DNA from: Agrobacterium vaccinii
GTDB lineage: Bacteria > Pseudomonadota > Alphaproteobacteria > Rhizobiales > Rhizobiaceae
Length of the DNA stretch: 64,000 nt
Direction: 5' to 3'
Assembly (NCBI RefSeq): GCF_021310995.1
Contig: NZ_CP054150.1
Location: 186,001 to 250,000 of the forward strand
The notes beneath the pieces were generated by a model. That model worked only from the letters and a program-made list of their open reading frames with translations, searched no databases and was not told the origin of the DNA. Positions within the stretch are counted from its first letter, which is position 1; every line of letters begins with the position of its first letter. A program made the translations under genes and the position numbers. Of the stretch, positions 36,490 through 44,894 are shown piece after piece.

Positions 36490-37527
36490 TTAAATCGCGC
36501 CCGCCTGCGGACCCCAGACATCCGTCATGGCAAAACCTTCTGCCAGCGGATCGTTCGGGTCTAGCCAGACCTGATGCAGGCCGAAGGTAAAACCACGCCC
36601 TGTGATGGTCGGAATGACCGCCGCCTTGCCCGCAACTTCCGTGACCGCAGATAAGCCCACCTCGAACTGCGTGCCGATGATGGAGCGGGATGTGTAGACA
36701 TCACCCACCTGCACCTTGCCGCGCGCATGCAACGTGGCCAGATTGGCGGAATTTCCGGTGCCGCAGGGGGAGCGATCCGCACGGCCCGGCCACATGGTGG
36801 TGCAGGTGCGGATGGTGCCATCGGCTTCCGTATCGCGGAACATGACGTACGCCACGCCTGAAATGGCTGGAATTTCGGGATGCGCAACCGGTATTTCGCG
36901 GTTGACGATATCCTTCAACACCATGCCCGCCGCCACCAGCTTAGCCGCATTGGCCGTGTCGATGGTGAGGCCGATCTGGCTCACATCGACAAGCGCATAA
37001 AAAATGCCGCCATAGGCGATATCCATGCGGATGCGGCCCCAGTCCGGCGTTTCGATCTCGACATCCAGCTCGTGAACGAAGGACGGCACCATGGTGAGTT
37101 TCACCTTCTCGCAGCGCCCGTCGCGGCATGTGGCGGTGGCCTTCACCAGCCCGGCCGCCGTCTCCAGCATCACGATGGTTTCCGGCTCCTTCATCTCCAC
37201 CATGCCGCTTTCCAGCAGTGCGGTTGTCGCGCAAATGGAGTTGGAGCCGGAGCTTGCATGTGCCTGATCCGGCTGGAGAATGACGAAAGCGGCATCCGCA
37301 TCCGGGTGTTTAGGCGGCAGTAGCAGGTTGACGGAGCCGATGGGCGCGCCGCGCGGCTCCAGCGTCAGGAAGCGACGAAGCTCTTCGCCTTTTGGGTCGG
37401 TGTTCAGCCAGTGCAGTTGTTCAGCCACCGTGTTGCCTGGAATTTTCGGCACGCCACCGGTGGCAACACGCCCGATTTCACCTTCGCAATGAACATCGAG
37501 AAGCTGAATTGTGCGTTTGAAGCGCAT
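36490..37527 (-). CDS. Proline racemase-family enzyme (hydroxyproline epimerase or trans-3-hydroxyproline dehydratase)
   Basis: The product has 345 residues of the proline racemase superfamily. The first active-site position lies in HASSGSNSICATTALLE and appears to be Ser rather than Cys. The second keeps Cys in DRSPCGTGNSANL. Members with a Ser/Cys pair act as 4-hydroxyproline epimerases or trans-3-hydroxy-L-proline dehydratases, so plain proline racemase is unlikely. I chose the ATG at 37527 with GGAG upstream; a GTG nine bases earlier is in frame. No other hydroxyproline catabolic gene is adjacent. Confidence 0.85.
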   Translation of the reverse strand: MRFKRTIQLLDVHCEGEIGRVATGGVPKIPGNTVAEQLHWLNTDPKGEELRRFLTLEPRGAPIGSVNLLLPPKHPDADAAFVILQPDQAHASSGSNSICATTALLESGMVEMKEPETIVMLETAAGLVKATATCRDGRCEKVKLTMVPSFVHELDVEIETPDWGRIRMDIAYGGIFYALVDVSQIGLTIDTANAAKLVAAGMVLKDIVNREIPVAHPEIPAISGVAYVMFRDTEADGTIRTCTTMWPGRADRSPCGTGNSANLATLHARGKVQVGDVYTSRSIIGTQFEVGLSAVTEVAGKAAVIPTITGRGFTFGLHQVWLDPNDPLAEGFAMTDVWGPQAGAI

Positions 37528-37596
37528 GGCGATCACTCCGGTAAGATGAGAATAAGCCGGTCATAACTTATAAAATACTGTTTGTATATTACGTGT

Positions 37597-38928
37597 TCAG
37601 CGATCCCGGCATTCCGAGTTTCCACGATTGACGGAAAGGTTACAATCGCTCGACCGCCGCGTGCCGTTGTTCAACGCCTGCGGATCGACCACGCTCGTTG
37701 CCGTGTCTCCCACGGAACCAACGGTGTTGCCGACGGAGCGGCCAAGGCGCTCGACCTGTCGTCCATAATTTTCCCGCGTGCGTGGATCGAACACCGCAAT
37801 CGGCGCGCTGACCACGACGCTTGCCGCCGTACCAACCGTTTGTGCGGCACCTATGCCCACGGCACCGATGGCTTCTCCGAGGCCGACATCGGAATCCGTT
37901 ACCGTCTGACCATCGATCAACCGCCCACCGATGAGACGCACGACCTCGGGGCTTTCGGCGAATTTGCCGTGGTTGAGGCTATCGCCGGATTTTAGCTTGG
38001 TGAGGTCGAGAACCGTGATACCGGCACTTTCCAACTGGCTGCGATAGGGTTCAGCGCCGGGATCGATCTGGCCGAGGCGGTCGACATTGCCGGAAATACG
38101 CCGGGAAAGGCTGAGCGCCCGGTCATCCTGCGATACGAACAGCGTAAACTTCGGCTTTTCCTTGCCAAGGCTTGCATATTGGCGCGCAAACACATCCACA
38201 TCGAGATCGGGTGCAGCCAGAATGACATTGTTGATCTTCGGATAAACCCGGCCATGGCGGATGGCCATCTGGCGCAAAGCCTCTACGGCGAGCCAGGTGC
38301 CCATGGAGTGCGCCATGATGGTCACGTCGCTCACCGCATTGTCCTTGGCCAGTCGCGTCAGCATCTCTTCCAGCGCATCACGGGAATAGTTGGTGCTTTC
38401 CTTGTCGTAATTGTAATCGAACACGCTGGCGCGCGATGGCCAGGTAAACACCACCGGCAGCACATTTGACCCGGAATCGTGGACGATCTGCGCAAAGCGA
38501 TAGACCGATTCCTCATAGCGATTGTTGAAACCATGCACGAAGACCAGCACGCGCTTGTTCTTCAAGCTGTTGCGCTTGATCCAGCTTTGGGTGGCCGGAT
38601 CGTTCTTCAGTGGTTCGACTGAAACGGTGGTGAAGCTTTTCAGCGGATCAGCGGGCAATTTCTTCGGCCATTGCACCTGACCCACCTTGCGGTTGGCCTC
38701 GGGCGGAATGGAAACGGAGATGGCATCGACCTTCAACCCCGTGCCGCGCTCGCCTCCGAACAAAATGGCCTTGTCATCGGACGGTGCACGCGTGGTGGCG
38801 ACTAGAAGGTTGACCGCAGAGGTGCCCTGTACCCTCTGCCCGGTCGGTGTCATGACCCCAATGGGACGACCGCCGCAGCTGACAAGGAAGGCAAGCAGGG
38901 TGACTAATGCAACAAGCCTTGCGGCCAT
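37597..38928 (-). CDS. Lipoprotein alpha/beta hydrolase (DUF900 family)
   Basis: The 443-residue protein starts MAARLVALVTLLAFLVSCGG, a lipoprotein signal with lipobox LVSC, so it should be anchored in the envelope. The hydrolase domain has the oxyanion-region VLVFVHGFNNRYEES and the nucleophile serine in IMAHSMGTWLAVEALRQM, as in DUF900 esterase-like proteins. The C-terminal 100 residues are low-complexity Gly/Ala/Val/Ser rich. The start at 38928 follows GGAG at nine bases. The substrate is unknown. Confidence 0.85.
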   Translation of the reverse strand: MAARLVALVTLLAFLVSCGGRPIGVMTPTGQRVQGTSAVNLLVATTRAPSDDKAILFGGERGTGLKVDAISVSIPPEANRKVGQVQWPKKLPADPLKSFTTVSVEPLKNDPATQSWIKRNSLKNKRVLVFVHGFNNRYEESVYRFAQIVHDSGSNVLPVVFTWPSRASVFDYNYDKESTNYSRDALEEMLTRLAKDNAVSDVTIMAHSMGTWLAVEALRQMAIRHGRVYPKINNVILAAPDLDVDVFARQYASLGKEKPKFTLFVSQDDRALSLSRRISGNVDRLGQIDPGAEPYRSQLESAGITVLDLTKLKSGDSLNHGKFAESPEVVRLIGGRLIDGQTVTDSDVGLGEAIGAVGIGAAQTVGTAASVVVSAPIAVFDPRTRENYGRQVERLGRSVGNTVGSVGDTATSVVDPQALNNGTRRSSDCNLSVNRGNSECRDR

Positions 38929-39112
38929 TCCGATACTCCGGGAACAAGGCAAAGCCCATGCGTCATAGTGACGGCTTGAAGCTTCAGCATTCAACAGGTC
39001 CCGTTATTACAGAATGCTTCGCTCTAAGCCAGCAGCGAGGCGCCGAATGGAATTGTATTTCGGATGTGGTGTGTCGCAACTGCCTCAATGCGCACGCACG
39101 ACCAAAATGAAG

Positions 39113-39145
39113 CTGTGTTGTGCGGGGTCGCCTCACCCAACACAG
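39113..39145. terminator. Hairpin between the lipoprotein gene promoter and the methyltransferase 3' end
   Basis: CTGTGTTG (39113-39120) and CAACACAG (39138-39145) form an 8-bp stem around a 17-nt loop. TTTTCTTT follows on the plus strand. It lies 43 bp past the stop codon of the minus-strand methyltransferase gene and could end its transcript. Confidence 0.4.
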
Positions 39146-39187
39146 TTTTCTTTAACGTATGACAGTCCGAATACGGTTTTGCCGGTA

Positions 39188-39967
39188 TTACAGGTGGAGC
39201 ACCTGAGGGGGCATCTGCGGAGCTTTTTCCACAACCACAAGGCCACGGCCAAATTTTATCGAAGCAATGGATTTGGCCAGCGCGATGACGTCATACTGGG
39301 TTCGAGAATCCGCTGAATGCACAGCGAAATCACTGTAGCCATAATCCTCGAAAATGCTGTTTTGAATATCGATCAGCATTTTAAAGAATTCTACGGCCGT
39401 TACAGATGCATCGCGGTACGCATCCGTATGTCCCCAATACATGCACTCCAGGTCCTCAACGAAATAAACGCCCGTTTCTTTTAGACCATTGTTGAAGAGC
39501 GCATTGAAAGAGGCAATTTGATGGGATGCAACATGGCTGCCATCATCAATGATGATGTCAAATGGACCATATTTATCGACAACGGACTGGAGGAAGGCGG
39601 CATCGCTCTGATCACCGATTTCCACATGAATATCATGTTGCGGCGCATTGAAGGCGGTACAACTTTCATCGATGTCGATGCCGACGATAACGGCGCCATC
39701 TCCAAAAAAACGTCTCCACAGTTGCAACGATGCACCTCGGTAAACGCCAATTTCGAGCACGCGAGGGCTTTTCCCGTGATACGCTCCGAACTCACGGTCA
39801 TATGTCTGGAAATAGCTGAGCCACTTATGGCCGCCTGGAATAGTGGACCAAACCTGACCAGATACGGTGCGGTCGACAGCAGGGAAGGGAGGAAGCTTGT
39901 TGCTTTCCCAAGCGACCTTCGCGCGCATTTCCGCGTTAAGAAGATTGTAAATGCTTTTGGTTGCCAT
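39188..39967 (-). CDS. Class I SAM-dependent methyltransferase, glycan/natural-product type
   Basis: The product has 259 residues. VLEIGVYRGASLQLWRRFFG is the SAM-binding motif I, IVGIDIDESC is motif II, and FDIIIDDGSHVASHQIASF contains the acidic DDGSH motif typical of the sugar O-methyltransferase group related to MycE and TylF-type enzymes. YFVEDLECMYWG follows. It lies in an AT-richer block with a HAD protein and an FkbM methyltransferase on the same strand, which suggests methylation of a surface glycan. The substrate is inferred only from this context. Confidence 0.75.
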   Translation of the reverse strand: MATKSIYNLLNAEMRAKVAWESNKLPPFPAVDRTVSGQVWSTIPGGHKWLSYFQTYDREFGAYHGKSPRVLEIGVYRGASLQLWRRFFGDGAVIVGIDIDESCTAFNAPQHDIHVEIGDQSDAAFLQSVVDKYGPFDIIIDDGSHVASHQIASFNALFNNGLKETGVYFVEDLECMYWGHTDAYRDASVTAVEFFKMLIDIQNSIFEDYGYSDFAVHSADSRTQYDVIALAKSIASIKFGRGLVVVEKAPQMPPQVLHL

Positions 39968-40100
39968 GATTTTCTACTCTCTCAGCTCTTATCGGGCGAT
40001 ATGTATTCGTTAATGCTGCAGGCATTGCATCCGTTGCGCGTGTGAACAGACAAGGCGGTCCTACGCATTGGCGGGATGCCAAAACGGAAGGTGGCCCTAT

Positions 40101-41858
40101 TCACTCTGGCAATAGCTTGGCCAACTCCAGATAGCCGATACCAACTTGAACAAGTTGGCCAATTGCCTGTTGCAGTTGTTCGTCGGTCGCCGTTTCGGGC
40201 AAAACGACAATCGGCGATTCTTTTAAAATCGAAAGTGTAAGAGCAAATGCTTCCTGCAATTGATCGATCAGGCGTGCGGTCGCCGCACTGACTGGTTCGT
40301 GCTCGCGAAGAATTTTGAATTCCGCTCCCATAAACTCCACACCTATCGCGCGATCTTCATACGCAGCAGTGTTGAATCTTTCGAAGAGAAAGCGCTCCAG
40401 ATCAATCGTCACTGCGCAATCGATCTGCACGTCATCTCTGGCCGGTGCGCGCAACTCCATCGGAGGATCTATCCGGTTTGACTTGAGAGCGACGAAAACG
40501 CTGGTGTCCTCCTGCGCCTCAAGGTGCGCGATGAAATGCGCAGGACTGCGGCCCGTCCCTGACACGTCCACTATCATCGTGCGCCGACCGCGCAATTGCG
40601 TAAAATAGGCGGCATAAGCAGGACTGTCGGCAAGCATAAGATCGCGCGACGAGGGGAAGTAGTGGACGGCCATTTTTTTAGCCGACAGACCCATCATCCA
40701 CCGCACGAGATGAATCCACATATTGGAATCGCGCCCACACATCAACAATGTGTCCGCTTCCAAGGCGCTTGCACGCCTGAGGAGGAGAAGTCCTGCGATG
40801 ATCAGGAGCGGGATGTTGGCGTCAAATTGCGCCAGTTGCGCCTGCCGCGCCATTTTATCGAAAGAGAAGCTCGTCAGCCGTGCCTTGCGTATAGCTTTGG
40901 CAAATTCCTCGAGCCCAACTGAGCAGAGAACCGCTTCTCCCTGCGACCAACCAGATGTCGTTACATATTCTGCCTCTACACCGGCTTTGGCGGCTTGCAC
41001 GATATCGGAGTGGTGATTATCGCCATAGTGCCGCAGCACGCGATGAGAGCTTAATATCTTTGGCCATATTGTACCATGATGCTTGCCGTGATTGCTGAGG
41101 TGGATTGTCAATCCGGGCAGACTGCACTTCTCATCGACGACTTTGCGAATGAAGGACGCGGGTAGATACATGTCGGAAATGATAAGATCGTCATGCCTGA
41201 CCCGAGATACGAATTCCTGAATGGGAAAGAGATTGTTCCACTCTTCAGAAAGTTCCAACATCTTCAGGCGGTTCAGCGTGCTGTCTGACCATCCGGTTAC
41301 TTTGGCAAGATTTATGTAGATGTCATCAAGCGAGTAGTTTCCATTTCGCCAAAGCTCTGCCTCGACAAGCTGTCGATAACTTGCAAAACCTTCCACGCGT
41401 GACTTCGCTTCGACCAAGCTGAAGATGAGGAGTGGATTGACACAATAACGAGCGACAAGTGTATCGAAAAGGTCAAACGTCTGCACTGCCGGCAGAACTG
41501 AACGGACAGCCAGAGGTCTGAAATGGTGGAAATGTGTATCCTGAGAGTTCACGAGGGGCCCTACGATCTCCAGACTGCCGTCCGACGTTTGAACCATTAT
41601 CGCGACGCACGAAAGAGATCCGTCCTCCCGCAAGATGAGCAGTCTGTTCTGATCAATGCGCCAAGCTGCTTCATTTGGATGGCGATAGCCGCCGATGCGA
41701 CCATCCTTTTCAAACGTTAGGACAGATGTTATCCGCCGTCTTTCTGGCCCCGCTTCCAAACTGAAGACGTGCGTTGTTAGCCAGTCAGCCTCGATCGGCA
41801 TCGCCAGAAGCTCATCGGTTGCGCTGTCCAGCACCTGCTGTTTTTCTGTGTTCAGCAT
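40101..41858 (-). CDS. Large HAD-superfamily protein (COG5610-like) with an N-terminal beta-rich domain
   Basis: This 585-residue protein has an N-terminal region of about 130 residues with a lipocalin-like beta pattern (DWLTTHVFSLEAG, RRITSVLTFEKDGRIGGYRH). HAD motif I follows in FDLFDTLVARYC, a conserved LIISDMYLPASFIRK segment next, and motif IV in YGDNHHSDIVQAAKAGV. A second half contains MCGRDSNMWIHLVRW, HYFPSSRDLML and MIVDVSGTGRSP. This combination is typical of predicted HAD hydrolases encoded in polysaccharide clusters. It is 5 bp from the FkbM gene. No reaction is established for such proteins. Confidence 0.7.
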   Translation of the reverse strand: MLNTEKQQVLDSATDELLAMPIEADWLTTHVFSLEAGPERRRITSVLTFEKDGRIGGYRHPNEAAWRIDQNRLLILREDGSLSCVAIMVQTSDGSLEIVGPLVNSQDTHFHHFRPLAVRSVLPAVQTFDLFDTLVARYCVNPLLIFSLVEAKSRVEGFASYRQLVEAELWRNGNYSLDDIYINLAKVTGWSDSTLNRLKMLELSEEWNNLFPIQEFVSRVRHDDLIISDMYLPASFIRKVVDEKCSLPGLTIHLSNHGKHHGTIWPKILSSHRVLRHYGDNHHSDIVQAAKAGVEAEYVTTSGWSQGEAVLCSVGLEEFAKAIRKARLTSFSFDKMARQAQLAQFDANIPLLIIAGLLLLRRASALEADTLLMCGRDSNMWIHLVRWMMGLSAKKMAVHYFPSSRDLMLADSPAYAAYFTQLRGRRTMIVDVSGTGRSPAHFIAHLEAQEDTSVFVALKSNRIDPPMELRAPARDDVQIDCAVTIDLERFLFERFNTAAYEDRAIGVEFMGAEFKILREHEPVSAATARLIDQLQEAFALTLSILKESPIVVLPETATDEQLQQAIGQLVQVGIGYLELAKLLPE

Positions 41859-41863
41859 TGGCG

Positions 41864-42595
41864 TTAAACGGAAGTTGACTTAACGAAAATAGCATTCACA
41901 TCGGTTTGCGCCAGCAGACCGTAACCACGCGGTTTCAGGATTGAGGAAAACTCGTCAAAACGTCCTTCGTGCTCGCACTGTACGATGGTCGGCTGGAAGA
42001 CGGTATCCATTTCAGAGAGAAGCGCCGCATCCAGTCCTTCGACGTCGACGGAAAGATAGTCGCAATACGCCCCGTAATATTGCTTCAGAAAATCATTGAT
42101 ATGCATATTCTTGCATGTGATCGTGTCGATGATTTTCTCTGTGCCGCCGAACTGTTGAAAGATCGAAATGTGATCCGCCGAAACCGAGGATAATTCACTT
42201 TTTTCATGGACGTGAAATTCGATGGTCGGCTCACGGGAAACAGTGACGGCACAATTTGCGATCGTATCGTTGGGTCTCGCTTTAGCCAATGTTTCAGCGA
42301 GCGCCGGAATCGCTTCCACCAAAACACCCGTAGCACCGTAAAGCTTATATAGAAGGTAGGTCGAACTCGTCTGGAAGGGGTGGTTTGCGCCGATCTCAAT
42401 ATATCTTATCGTATCCATAGAGCGGCCAGACCTTCGCATCTGCGCACGAAGAACGGATTCTACAATAATATCTTCGTTACACTGCCCATATGTCTCATAA
42501 ATATTGGTCGTTATTGGCGCCGGACTGATTGAAAAATTATTACACTCGTTGGCTACGAATGGATTTTGAAACACGTTCCGTGCAGTCTTAAGCAT
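41864..42595 (-). CDS. FkbM-family methyltransferase
   Basis: The product has about 243 residues. RYIEIGANHPFQTSSTYLLY is the SAM-binding motif of FkbM proteins, GVLVEAIPALAETLAKARPN is the following segment, and YLSVDVEGLDAALLSEMD is the diagnostic SVDxEGxD motif. I chose the ATG at 42595, which has GGGG nine bases upstream, over in-frame starts at 42604 and 42646. It is the first gene of a three-gene minus-strand set with the HAD protein and another methyltransferase. O-methylation of a sugar is the expected activity. Confidence 0.8.
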   Translation of the reverse strand: MLKTARNVFQNPFVANECNNFSISPAPITTNIYETYGQCNEDIIVESVLRAQMRRSGRSMDTIRYIEIGANHPFQTSSTYLLYKLYGATGVLVEAIPALAETLAKARPNDTIANCAVTVSREPTIEFHVHEKSELSSVSADHISIFQQFGGTEKIIDTITCKNMHINDFLKQYYGAYCDYLSVDVEGLDAALLSEMDTVFQPTIVQCEHEGRFDEFSSILKPRGYGLLAQTDVNAIFVKSTSV

Positions 42596-42949
42596 GATTG
42601 TCATCCCCAGTAATTCATTAAAACGTCGTTCTATTCGACATTGCAATCTCAGTTGATCATCGAATAAAACACGCGTCTTGCCTGAGGCTTGTGAATCAAT
42701 CCCGTTAGACTTGTGTGCGACACTTGATGCTCAGTGCATTCGGCATCAAAAGCATTTCATGTCGATTATGATGGCATTTGGAATTGCGAAAGTGCGCTTC
42801 GCGGGTATCACGATGGCCCAAAAAATCTGACCATCGGATTTTAGGATCTGTGAGGCAGGATGATGAGATTACTGCGGAGTGATTTTCGATTCACGCAGCT
42901 TGAAGCATTGTATGCTTCGCATCACGTCTCAAATTTTAGGAAAAAGAGA
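42596..42949. other. Non-coding region between the FkbM gene and tRNA-Arg
   Basis: No convincing gene is present in these 354 AT-richer bases. It contains a dyad TTGATGC-N12-GCATCAA (42724-42749) and a hairpin GAAGCAT-TGT-ATGCTTC (42902-42918). The hairpin lies just downstream of the tRNA on the minus strand and could help end its transcription. The FkbM promoter should also be here. Confidence 0.5.
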
Positions 42950-43026
42950 TGGCGCACCCGAAGAGATTCGAACTCCTGACCCCCAGATTCGTAGTCTGGT
43001 GCTCTATCCAGCTGAGCTACGGGTGC
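42950..43026 (-). tRNA. tRNA-Arg (anticodon ACG)
   Basis: On the minus strand the sequence folds as a complete tRNA. The acceptor is GCACCCG/CGGGTGC, the D arm is GCTC/GAGC, the anticodon stem is CCAGA/TCTGG with loop CTACGAA (anticodon ACG), and the T loop is TTCGAAT. The discriminator is G and the terminal CCA is encoded (42950-42952). ACG reads CGU/CGC/CGA after deamination of A34. Confidence 0.96.
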
Positions 43027-43218
43027 GTGCCGCAGAAACATGTTCCGTTGGCGTGGCGATCCTCTAAAACGTCCTCGGTTTGAATGCAAGCGATTTTGAA
43101 AAGAAATTGTCATTTTGGTGTAATGAAATTTCTAAATATCTGAAAATAAATGATTTTTTGATCAACGTGATTTCGACGGCTCCAAACCGCGCATCAGCCG
43201 TTACGCAGTCAGCCGCTT

Positions 43219-44739
43219 TTACGCCGTTGCGCTGGCGCGAAGGTCGGTGGCAGGGCGGTCAGGGATTTCGATGCGGAATTGGGTGCCGTGGTGGGATTTT
43301 TCCACGAGCGCGATGGTGCCCTTGTGCGACAGGACCAGTTCACGGGCGATGACGAGGCCAAGGCCGGTGCCGCCGGAGCGGGCGGAGCCGCGGAAGGCGG
43401 AGAACAAGTTCTCCCGGGCCTTTTGCGGCATGCCCGGACCATTGTCGTCAATGACGATGCTGACGACATCGGCGTTGCGCTGTGCGGCAATCGTCAGCCG
43501 TTTGGTCGGGTAGTCGTCGCCGCTGGCCTGTTGCAGCGCTTGCACAGCGTTGCGACAGAGGTTGTAGAGGACGCGGAACAATTGTTCGCTGTCGGCATCG
43601 ATGCGCAGGTCCGCAGGCACGTTGTCGGCGAACTCGATGCCGCTGGTAGGATCTATGGCGAGGATGTCCTTGACGTCCTGCACAAGCTCGTCCAGATCAA
43701 TGAGGCGGCGCTTTGGCGCGCCTTCTGTGGCCTGTCCATAGGCCAGAACTTCGCTGGTGTAGCCAACGGCGCGGTCGATGGTGCGCAGCAGTTTCGGCGC
43801 AAAGCTGCGCACCATGGGGTCTTCGACATCCACGAGCCTGTCCGACATCAGCTGGGCAGAGGACAGGATGTTGCGCATGTCGTGATTGATCTTGGAAACG
43901 GCAAGACCGAGATCCGCGAGGTTCTTCTGTTGGCGAAGGGTCTTTTGCAGTTGCGTCTGCATATCGGCCAGATGTCGTCCGGCAACCGCCAGTTCGTCGC
44001 TGCCGTCATCGGGTTTGAACACACGCGAGGGATCGTCGGGCTGTTCGGAAAAACCCTGCATTCCCAGCGTCAGACGACGGATGGGCCGGATGAGGATGCG
44101 GTTGATCGAGACGAAGATCAGGCTGGCGGTGATCAGCGACAGGGCCACCGAGATCATCAAGACATTGCCCGCATAGGCGATCATCGCGGCCCGCAGCTTA
44201 TGCTCGCCGATCACGATCTCGATGATCATATTGCTGTCGCCGATGACATCGAAAACGCGGATGACACGGTTGCCACCGAACAGCAGCACGGAAAACGCGT
44301 CGCGCACGGCTTCCAGTTGGGAGACATCGGAAAGGTCGTATTGATCATCGACGCTGGGCGGCACCTCGGTCGCGGCCAGCAGCGTGTTGGTGCCATCCTT
44401 GCGCAGGGCGATCAATTTGGCGCCGGTGGCGAGCAGAGTGTCGTTCTGGACGGTTCTGGGCAGTTCTGTTTGCAAGCCATCGATGACGATGCCAGCGGCG
44501 GCAGCTGTGTTCAGCCTGTCTCGCAGCCATGAAAGGCGCATATTGGCGACGGAGGGTACGAAAATCAGGACTTCGGCGATCATCACGAAGATCACCGTCA
44601 GCAACAGCAGACGACCGGACAAGCCTTTCGTCAAGGCAGGTACCTCGCTTTGCGGGTCAGCCTGCTGACGTTCAGTCCGGTTTATGATGGTCGAAAACAC
44701 CAGGCCTGTTCCTGTTGTTGCGTGCGCCCTTGGTTTCAT
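43219..44739 (-). CDS. Sensor histidine kinase, orphan
   Basis: This 506-residue membrane kinase has one helix near residue 40-60 (LLLLTVIFVMIAEVLIFV) and a second around residue 190 (NVLMISVALSLITASLIFV), with a periplasmic sensor between, then HAMP. The phosphoacceptor histidine is in SKINHDMRNILSSAQ. The ATPase has an N box (NLCRNAVQAL), G1 (DDNGPGMP) and G2 (GGTGLGLVIARELV). The start at 44739 is an ATG; an upstream in-frame TTG at 44763 is possible. No response regulator is adjacent, so the partner is unknown. Confidence 0.88.
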   Translation of the reverse strand: MKPRAHATTGTGLVFSTIINRTERQQADPQSEVPALTKGLSGRLLLLTVIFVMIAEVLIFVPSVANMRLSWLRDRLNTAAAAGIVIDGLQTELPRTVQNDTLLATGAKLIALRKDGTNTLLAATEVPPSVDDQYDLSDVSQLEAVRDAFSVLLFGGNRVIRVFDVIGDSNMIIEIVIGEHKLRAAMIAYAGNVLMISVALSLITASLIFVSINRILIRPIRRLTLGMQGFSEQPDDPSRVFKPDDGSDELAVAGRHLADMQTQLQKTLRQQKNLADLGLAVSKINHDMRNILSSAQLMSDRLVDVEDPMVRSFAPKLLRTIDRAVGYTSEVLAYGQATEGAPKRRLIDLDELVQDVKDILAIDPTSGIEFADNVPADLRIDADSEQLFRVLYNLCRNAVQALQQASGDDYPTKRLTIAAQRNADVVSIVIDDNGPGMPQKARENLFSAFRGSARSGGTGLGLVIARELVLSHKGTIALVEKSHHGTQFRIEIPDRPATDLRASATA

Positions 44740-44835
44740 ATCGGCGCATGGCCTGAATTCCAAGCGATAATAGGGTTTTCCGCACGATTTTCAAACGCGT
44801 GACAAAGACTGCACGCGCAACGACGGTAAAGAAGA

Positions 44836-44863
44836 AACCCGCCGATGATGGTATCGGCGGGTT
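44836..44863 (-). terminator. Intrinsic terminator of pgi
   Basis: On the minus strand AACCCGCCGAT-N6-ATCGGCGGGTT is a perfect 11-bp stem followed by a T-rich tract (TCTTCTTT). It begins about 30 bp after the pgi stop codon. Confidence 0.85.
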
Positions 44864-44894
44864 CGATGTGGAGTCACGGTTCGGCTGCGAACGC

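Noticed and set aside
32869..42595. Anti-phage defence system built from DUF1796, HAD and methyltransferase genes
   Set aside because: The methyltransferases are sugar-type, not DNA-type, and there is no nuclease, toxin or restriction partner; surface-glycan modification explains the set better.
38929..43026. Genomic island integrated at tRNA-Arg with a duplicated att site
   Set aside because: I found no integrase gene and no second copy of the tRNA 3' end near the other border, so only compositional evidence remains.
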